Source of the DNA: JBEIUO01 sp964549785
Lineage (GTDB): Bacteria > Planctomycetota > Phycisphaerae > Phycisphaerales > UBA1924
DNA: 19,522 bases
NCBI GenBank assembly: GCA_964549785.1
Contig: CAZJXA010000041.1
Coordinates: forward strand, 1-19,522
Direction of reading: 5' to 3'
Positions within the stretch are counted from its first letter, which is position 1; each line of letters starts with the position of its first letter. A model generated the notes under the pieces. That model saw nothing but the letters and a program-made list of their open reading frames with translations. It had not been told where the DNA came from and did not search any database. Both the position numbers and the translations under genes were made by a program. Shown one piece after another: positions 15,279 through 19,522 of this stretch.

Positions 15279-15776
15279 TCAGGCCGCGAAGTGCGCGAAC
15301 GCGCGGTTGGCTTCCGCCATCTTGTGCGTCTGATCGCGCATCATCATCGCCTTGCCTTGGCCTTGCGCCGCCAAGTACAACTCGTCGGCCAGCCGCTGCG
15401 AGATGGGCCGGCCCTTTTCGCTTCGGGCCGCATCCAGCAGCCAGCGGAAGGCGAGACTTTGCTGGCGGGTGCGGTTGACCTGCATCGGCACCTGATAATT
15501 GGCGCCGCCGATACGCTTGCTCCGGACTTCCACGTAAGGCTTGACGTTATCGAGTGCCTTCCGGAACACCTCGATGGCCTCCTTCGGGGCCTCGGGAGCG
15601 GTTTCCTTCGCCAACTTCAACTGGATGATGTCAAGGGCGTCGTACATCACCCGCTGCGCGACCGCCTTCTTCCCGTCCGACATGATGCAGTTGATGAAAC
15701 GCGACATCGTCACGTCGCCGAAACGGGGGTCCGGCTTTAACTGTGCTTCCGCGTTCGTGAAACTCTTGCGACCCAT
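15279..15776 (-). CDS. rpsG: 30S ribosomal protein S7
   Basis: A 165-residue S7, the primary assembly protein of the 3' major domain of 16S rRNA, located in the 30S head near the E site. Family features: basic N-terminus MGRKSFTNAE, PDPRFGD, the helix FINCIMSDGKKAVAQRVMYDAL, VEVRSKRIGGANYQVP (rRNA-binding beta-hairpin) and a C-terminal helix with HKMAEANRAFAHF. The length is slightly above the usual 155-160. I chose ATG 15776 because AGGAG lies 10 nt upstream and MGRK is the expected start. An in-frame ATG at 15833 would add 19 residues unlike any S7. It is second in a two-gene operon after rpsL, with a terminator directly behind it, so fusA and tuf do not follow. Confidence 0.98.
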   Translation of the reverse strand: MGRKSFTNAEAQLKPDPRFGDVTMSRFINCIMSDGKKAVAQRVMYDALDIIQLKLAKETAPEAPKEAIEVFRKALDNVKPYVEVRSKRIGGANYQVPMQVNRTRQQSLAFRWLLDAARSEKGRPISQRLADELYLAAQGQGKAMMMRDQTHKMAEANRAFAHFAA

Positions 15777-15801
15777 CTTCGTGAAACTCCTGTGGCTGTC
15801 G

Positions 15802-15820
15802 AACCGGTTTTTCACCGGTT
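15802..15820 (-). promoter_or_regulatory. Hairpin in the rpsL-rpsG intercistronic region
   Basis: AACCGGT (15802-15808) pairs with ACCGGTT (15814-15820) across a 5-nt loop, and a third ACCGGT lies at 15832-15837, so alternative pairings exist. The hairpin ends 26 nt before the rpsG start on the minus strand, just ahead of its AGGAG. In E. coli, S7 binds the rpsL-rpsG intercistronic RNA to repress its own translation. A similar role here is an inference from position only. Confidence 0.45.
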
Positions 15821-15886
15821 TCGTGTCGTTCACCGGTCGCCCGAAGCGATCCGATTACTGCCGAACGAACAGAACGGACGATCGAT

Positions 15887-16261
15887 TTACTTCTTGCCGA
15901 CCTTGGCGCCGTACTTGGAGCGACTCTGCTTGCGGTTCTCGACGCCGAGGCAGTCGAGCGTTCCGCGGACGATGTGGTAGCGCACGCCCGGAAGATCGCG
16001 CACGCGGCCGCCGCGGACCAGCACGATCGAGTGTTCCTGCAAGTTATGCCCTTCGCCGCCGATGTACGCCGTGACTTCACGCCCGTTAGAGAGGCGAACC
16101 TTCGCGACCTTGCGGAGCGCGGAGTTCGGCTTCTTGGGGGTGGTGGTCTTGACCACGAGGCAGACGCCCCGCTTCTGCGGGCAGGACACAAGGTCCTTGA
16201 CCTTGTTGGTCTTGGTCATCGGACGACGGGGTTTGCGCACCAACTGATTGATCGTGGGCAT
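15887..16261 (-). CDS. rpsL: 30S ribosomal protein S12
   Basis: A 124-residue S12, the decoding-centre protein on the 30S interface side. It is conserved along its whole length: MPTINQLVRKPR, CPQKRGVC, TTTPKKPNSALRKVAKVRLSNG, YIGGEGHNLQEHS and DLPGVRYHIVRGTLDC. Lys43, in the PKKPNS loop, is wild-type. Residue 88 in GGRVRDLPG is Arg rather than the usual Lys. The corresponding Lys-to-Arg change in E. coli and Mycobacterium tuberculosis gives streptomycin resistance. Asp89, the RimO methylthiolation site in E. coli, is kept. ATG 16261 gives the standard N-terminus, although the Shine-Dalgarno sequence is weak. It is first in the rpsL-rpsG operon, with a promoter-like site about 65-90 bp upstream. 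Confidence 0.99.
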   Translation of the reverse strand: MPTINQLVRKPRRPMTKTNKVKDLVSCPQKRGVCLVVKTTTPKKPNSALRKVAKVRLSNGREVTAYIGGEGHNLQEHSIVLVRGGRVRDLPGVRYHIVRGTLDCLGVENRKQSRSKYGAKVGKK

Positions 16262-16325
16262 GAGAAACTCAGGCGAGGCTTTACCAAACCGCTGAACCGG
16301 GACGCCCGGTCTGGGTAGGGTCGGA

Positions 16326-16353
16326 ATACTAGCGGCTGCCCGAACAGAAGCAA
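16326..16353 (-). promoter_or_regulatory. Candidate promoter for rpsL-rpsG
   Basis: On the minus strand, TTGCTT (16353-16348) and TAGTAT (16331-16326) are separated by 16 bp, close to the sigma-70 consensus. A transcript would start near 16319, leaving a leader of about 58 nt before the rpsL ATG. It lies in the divergent gap with the MazG-type gene. This is a sequence match only, but the best one in this gap. Confidence 0.5.
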
Positions 16354-16422
16354 GGGCAGAGGAGCCGCCCCACCGGCCAGTAGACTAGGGATTGCCCGCT
16401 GGCAGCCCGCTAGCCTTCGGAT

Positions 16423-16722
16423 ATGCTCACCTTCGCCGCCTTTCAGCAACTGATCCGTGAACGCTATTTCGCCACCGATTCGGCTCGGGGCACACCGGGA
16501 ACGTTCATGTGGCTCATCGAGGAAGTCGGGGAACTGGCGACCAGTCTTCAAGAGAACGGCCCGGGGAAAACTCCTAGCGCCGACCAGCGGGCAAATCTGG
16601 AAGAAGAGTTCGCCGACGTGATCGCGTGGCTAACCACTCTTGCCAACATCCACGATGTCGACCTGGACCGAGCCCTGACGAAGTACACCGATCCGAAGCG
16701 CGTGGAAGGCGTGAAGAGTTGA
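16423..16722 (+). CDS. MazG-type nucleotide pyrophosphohydrolase domain protein
   Basis: A 99-residue, single-domain, all-alpha protein. MazG-superfamily enzymes hydrolyse NTPs or dNTPs to the monophosphate and pyrophosphate, often as house-cleaning of abnormal nucleotides. The Mg2+-binding signature is present: E34xxE37 in LIEEVGELATSLQE and E62xxD65 in EEEFADVIAWLTTLAN. This short form acts as a dimer or tetramer in the family. The substrate cannot be told. ATG 16423 has no clear Shine-Dalgarno sequence, and I chose it because the helix LTFAAFQQLIRERYF starts there. It is divergent from rpsL and converges on metH with 28 bp between stop codons. It is probably monocistronic. Confidence 0.88.
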   Translation: MLTFAAFQQLIRERYFATDSARGTPGTFMWLIEEVGELATSLQENGPGKTPSADQRANLEEEFADVIAWLTTLANIHDVDLDRALTKYTDPKRVEGVKS

Positions 16723-16750
16723 ACGACCGGCCGGATCACCCGCGTGAAGG

Positions 16751-19522
16751 TCAAACGTTGAAGTACTTGGCCTCGGGGTGATGCACGATGAGCGCGCTCG
16801 TGCTCTGTTCCGGATCAATCTGCCAGTTCTCGGTGAGGTGGCACCCGATCCGCTCCGGCTCCAACAACTCAAAAAGTTTCTTCTGGTCGCTCATCTCGGG
16901 GCACGCCGGATACCCAAAACTGTACCGGCTGCCCCGGTAATGCTGGGTGAAAAGGTCGCGGATCTTGGGCGAGTCCTCGTTGCCCAGCCCAAGTTCCTGA
17001 CGCATGCGCTTGTGCCAGAACTCGGCGAGGGCTTCGGCGGTCTCGACGCCGAGGCCGTGGAGATAGAGATAATCCTTGTATTCATTGCGGTCGAAGAGGC
17101 GTTTGGCCTCCTCGCTGGCGGCAGGGCCCATGGTCACACAGTGCAGGCCGAGGACGTCGACCTCGCCCGAATCGACCGGGCGGAAGAAGTCGGAGATGCA
17201 GAGCCGCTGCTTGTCGACCTGCCGCGGGAAGCTGAAACGGAGAAGCTCGCGCGGGACGGAGGCGGCGGGTGATCGAGAAACCGTGGGGGCCGTGAAAGAC
17301 GTCGGGTCCCAGACGATAAGGTCGTTGCCCTCGCTGTTGACGGGGTAGTAGCCGTACACGACGCCGGGCCGGAGAATTCGGCGGGCTTTGGCGTCCGCCT
17401 TGAGCGTCTCGAAGAGCGGTGTGATGACGTCCGCGATCTGGGCCTCGTAGTCCGCGTCGCTCAGGGCACCCTTCTTCAGTTGCCATTGGCCCCGGAACAG
17501 GGCCACGGGGTTAATAAAGGGATAGATGTCCGCAAGATCAAGGCCATCGACCACACGCGAGCCATAAAAGGGGGCGAGCGGGACGGCGTTCGCTATCGAA
17601 ACCGCGGATCGAACGGCCGGGCCCGACATCGCCGCCGACGACGACGCGGTCGATCCGGCGTTGGCGGCCGCGAGCTTCGCAACCCGCGACTGCGTGATGA
17701 CCTCTTCGGCTCTGCTGCGTTTGCTCAGCCGGTCTTTCACCTCCGCCGCCAGCGTGGCAGCGCCCCCGGAAACCAGGAGGTCCATGGTCCGGAGACCCTC
17801 GAAGGCATCTTTCCCGTAAAAGCATTCACCTGAATAGACCGACCGGAGGTGGCTTTCGCAATAGTGGCGGGTGAGCGCTGCGCCGCCCAGAATCACCGGC
17901 GGGTTCACTCCGCCGCTATTCATCTCCTTCAGGTTGTCCTCCATCACGTTCACGCTCTTGACCAAGAGGCCGCTCATGCCGATGGCGTCGGCGTTGTTGT
18001 CTTTCCACGCCTTCAGGATGTCGGCGATCGGCTGCTTGATCCCCAGATTGATCACGCGGTAGCCGTTGTTCGTCAGGATGATGTCCACCAAATTCTTGCC
18101 GATGTCGTGGACATCGCCCTTGACGGTGGCGAGCACGATGACGCCCTTGGCGCTCCCCGCGACGCGGTCCATCTTGGGCTCGAGGTACGCCACGGCCATC
18201 TTCATCACTTCTGCGGATTGCAGGACGAACGGCAGTTGCATCTGCCCGCTGCCGAAGAGTTCACCCACGGTCTTCATGCCGTCGAGCAGGTGGTCGTTGA
18301 TGAGATCGAGCGGCGGGTACTTCAGCAGCGCTTCTTCAAGCGTCGCCGCGACCCCCTCCTTTTCCCCCTCGATAATGTGGGTCCGCAGCCGCTCTTCCAG
18401 AGTCTGGAGTCTCTTTTCTTTCTTCGCCGTGCCGGTTCCCTCGACATCCCTGAAGAGTTCGATAAACACCTGGAGCGGGTCGAAGCCCTCGCGCCGCCGG
18501 TCATACACAAGGTCGAGGCCCGCGGCCCACTGGTCGTCAGGGATCTTGTTCTTGGGCAGGATTTTGCTGAAATGCAGGATCGCGCTCGTGAGGCCCGCGG
18601 CCGTCAGTTCATGCAGAAACACCGAATTCAGCACCACCCGGGCGGCCGGTTTCAGCCCGAAACTCACGTTGGAGAGCCCCGCCGTGGTCTGACACTCCGG
18701 GAACTCCGCGGCGATCCGGCGGACGCCCTCGATCGTTTCCAACGCGCTGCGGCGGTCGGTCTCCATCCCCGTCGAAATCGGGAGAACGAGCGGATCAAAC
18801 AGCACATCCGCGGGCGCCAGGCCGTGATGCGTCACCGCCCGTTCGAGAGCGCGGGCCGCGATTGACACCTTGCGGTCGGCGGTCCGGGCCATCGACGCCT
18901 CTTTATCCTCATCGATCGACCCGATCACCAACGCCGCGCCGTACCGCTTCGCGAGCCCGCAGATTTCATCGAACTTGTGCTCGCCGTCCTCGAAGTTGCC
19001 GGAATTGATGATGCACTTGCCGCCCGCGTGCTTGAGCCCCGCCTCGATCGTGTTGATCTGGGTCGAATCCAGCATCAGCGGGATATTGACCTGGCGAACC
19101 ACCCGACGCACCACCTCGGCCATGTCGGCCGCGTTATCGCGGCCCGCGTAATCGACGTTGATATCCAGGACGTGCGCGCCGTCGTGCCGAACTTGCTCGC
19201 GCGCCAACGAGACGATCCCGTCCCAATCCTCGGCTTCAAGCAGCTTCTTGAAGGCCCGCGATCCCGACGCGTTCATGCGCTCGCCCACGATCAGGATCGA
19301 GTTGTCCTGCCGATAATCCTGCGGCGAATACAGACTCGTGACCGCCGGTGCCGGGGTGCTGACAACCCGGTTCGTGTTCGCAGGCCGCGTGCGGACCATC
19401 TCGGCGAGCAATCGGATGTGTTCCGGAGTCGTGCCGCAGCAGCCCCCGACCAGCCCGACGCCGTCGCCCTCGACAAACCGCTGCATCGCCTCCACGAACG
19501 GCTGCGGCTTGAGCGGATACTC
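16751..19522 (-). CDS. metH: Cobalamin-dependent methionine synthase (5' end outside window)
   Basis: The 923 visible C-terminal residues of MetH, which transfers a methyl group from 5-methyltetrahydrofolate via cobalamin to homocysteine. The full protein is about 1200 residues, so about 300 residues of the homocysteine domain are missing. In order: the end of that domain with zinc cysteines GGCCGTTPEH (about residues 27-36); the folate-binding TIM barrel (GERMNASGSRAF, VLDINVDYAGRDN, MLDSTQ, INSGNFEDG); the four-helix cap; the B12 domain with DVHDIGKN, His472 of the visible part being the cobalt ligand; and the C-terminal reactivation domain with RGSRYSFGYPACPE near residue 862. The frame is open to the window edge. 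An in-frame ATG at 19495 lies inside a conserved domain and is not the start. A variable Ala/Ser-rich linker joins the B12 and activation domains. Confidence 0.98.
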   Translation of the reverse strand, partial: EYPLKPQPFVEAMQRFVEGDGVGLVGGCCGTTPEHIRLLAEMVRTRPANTNRVVSTPAPAVTSLYSPQDYRQDNSILIVGERMNASGSRAFKKLLEAEDWDGIVSLAREQVRHDGAHVLDINVDYAGRDNAADMAEVVRRVVRQVNIPLMLDSTQINTIEAGLKHAGGKCIINSGNFEDGEHKFDEICGLAKRYGAALVIGSIDEDKEASMARTADRKVSIAARALERAVTHHGLAPADVLFDPLVLPISTGMETDRRSALETIEGVRRIAAEFPECQTTAGLSNVSFGLKPAARVVLNSVFLHELTAAGLTSAILHFSKILPKNKIPDDQWAAGLDLVYDRRREGFDPLQVFIELFRDVEGTGTAKKEKRLQTLEERLRTHIIEGEKEGVAATLEEALLKYPPLDLINDHLLDGMKTVGELFGSGQMQLPFVLQSAEVMKMAVAYLEPKMDRVAGSAKGVIVLATVKGDVHDIGKNLVDIILTNNGYRVINLGIKQPIADILKAWKDNNADAIGMSGLLVKSVNVMEDNLKEMNSGGVNPPVILGGAALTRHYCESHLRSVYSGECFYGKDAFEGLRTMDLLVSGGAATLAAEVKDRLSKRSRAEEVITQSRVAKLAAANAGSTASSSAAMSGPAVRSAVSIANAVPLAPFYGSRVVDGLDLADIYPFINPVALFRGQWQLKKGALSDADYEAQIADVITPLFETLKADAKARRILRPGVVYGYYPVNSEGNDLIVWDPTSFTAPTVSRSPAASVPRELLRFSFPRQVDKQRLCISDFFRPVDSGEVDVLGLHCVTMGPAASEEAKRLFDRNEYKDYLYLHGLGVETAEALAEFWHKRMRQELGLGNEDSPKIRDLFTQHYRGSRYSFGYPACPEMSDQKKLFELLEPERIGCHLTENWQIDPEQSTSALIVHHPEAKYFNV

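Noticed and set aside
15777..15833. Extended ATG start for rpsG
   Set aside because: The extra 19 residues are unlike S7 and are translated from the intercistronic hairpin. ATG 15776 has AGGAG upstream and gives the standard MGRK start.
17849..18865. 338-codon open frame antisense to metH
   Set aside because: It is a mirror of the MetH coding strand in high-GC DNA, with no domain and no ribosome site. The MetH motifs on the other strand are unambiguous.
19291..19495. ATG at 19495 as the start of metH
   Set aside because: The frame stays open to the window edge, and the ATG lies within the homocysteine-binding domain just before the zinc cysteines. The true start is outside the window.

Overview
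The window is GC-rich, gene-dense bacterial DNA carrying core housekeeping genes, with no mobile element, CRISPR array, tRNA or rRNA that I can see. Gene content, frequent TTG starts, weak Shine-Dalgarno sequences and a very long low-complexity N-terminal arm on IF2 fit a planctomycete-type bacterium, perhaps of the Phycisphaerae. That placement is inference from style, not from a search.

Layout. Positions 1-305 (minus) hold the start of a glycine-rich RRM RNA-binding protein, cut by the window edge. Positions 306-921 are an unusually long non-coding stretch with a promoter-like site and several hairpins, leading into the translation cluster nusA - infB - ylxP (DUF503) - rbfA - degenerate HhH/endonuclease III-like gene - large TPR lipoprotein (922-10903, plus), followed after 51 bp by yebC (10955-11695). 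From ylxP to the lipoprotein the genes overlap by 4 bp (ATGA, GTGA) or lie 6 bp apart, so they are probably one translationally coupled operon. A phoU gene (minus, 11754-12476) converges on yebC and diverges from eno (12714-14015, plus). A ThiF/MoeB-type adenylyltransferase (minus) converges on eno. Upstream of it on the minus strand lies a short str-type operon, rpsL - rpsG, with a promoter-like site at 16326-16353 and a good intrinsic terminator at 15216-15242. It appears to end there, without fusA or tuf. A small MazG-type pyrophosphohydrolase gene (plus, 16423-16722) diverges from rpsL and converges on metH (minus, 16751 to beyond the right edge).

How it works together. NusA (transcription elongation and antitermination), IF2 and RbfA (initiation and 30S maturation), S12 and S7 (30S proteins) and YebC (translation factor family) make this a transcription-translation and ribosome assembly neighbourhood. 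Enolase, cobalamin-dependent methionine synthase, the MoeB/ThiF-like enzyme and PhoU are unrelated housekeeping neighbours.

Most worth a second look: a degenerate endonuclease III-fold protein that has lost its catalytic lysine position, hairpin glycines and iron-sulfur cysteines yet sits inside the rbfA operon; ribosomal protein S12 with arginine at residue 88, a known streptomycin-resistance substitution; an IF2 switch I motif reading ITQK instead of ITQH; structured leaders before nusA, between nusA and infB, and between rpsL and rpsG; and a 1210-residue TPR lipoprotein ending the translation operon. I found no convincing wholly new multi-gene system.
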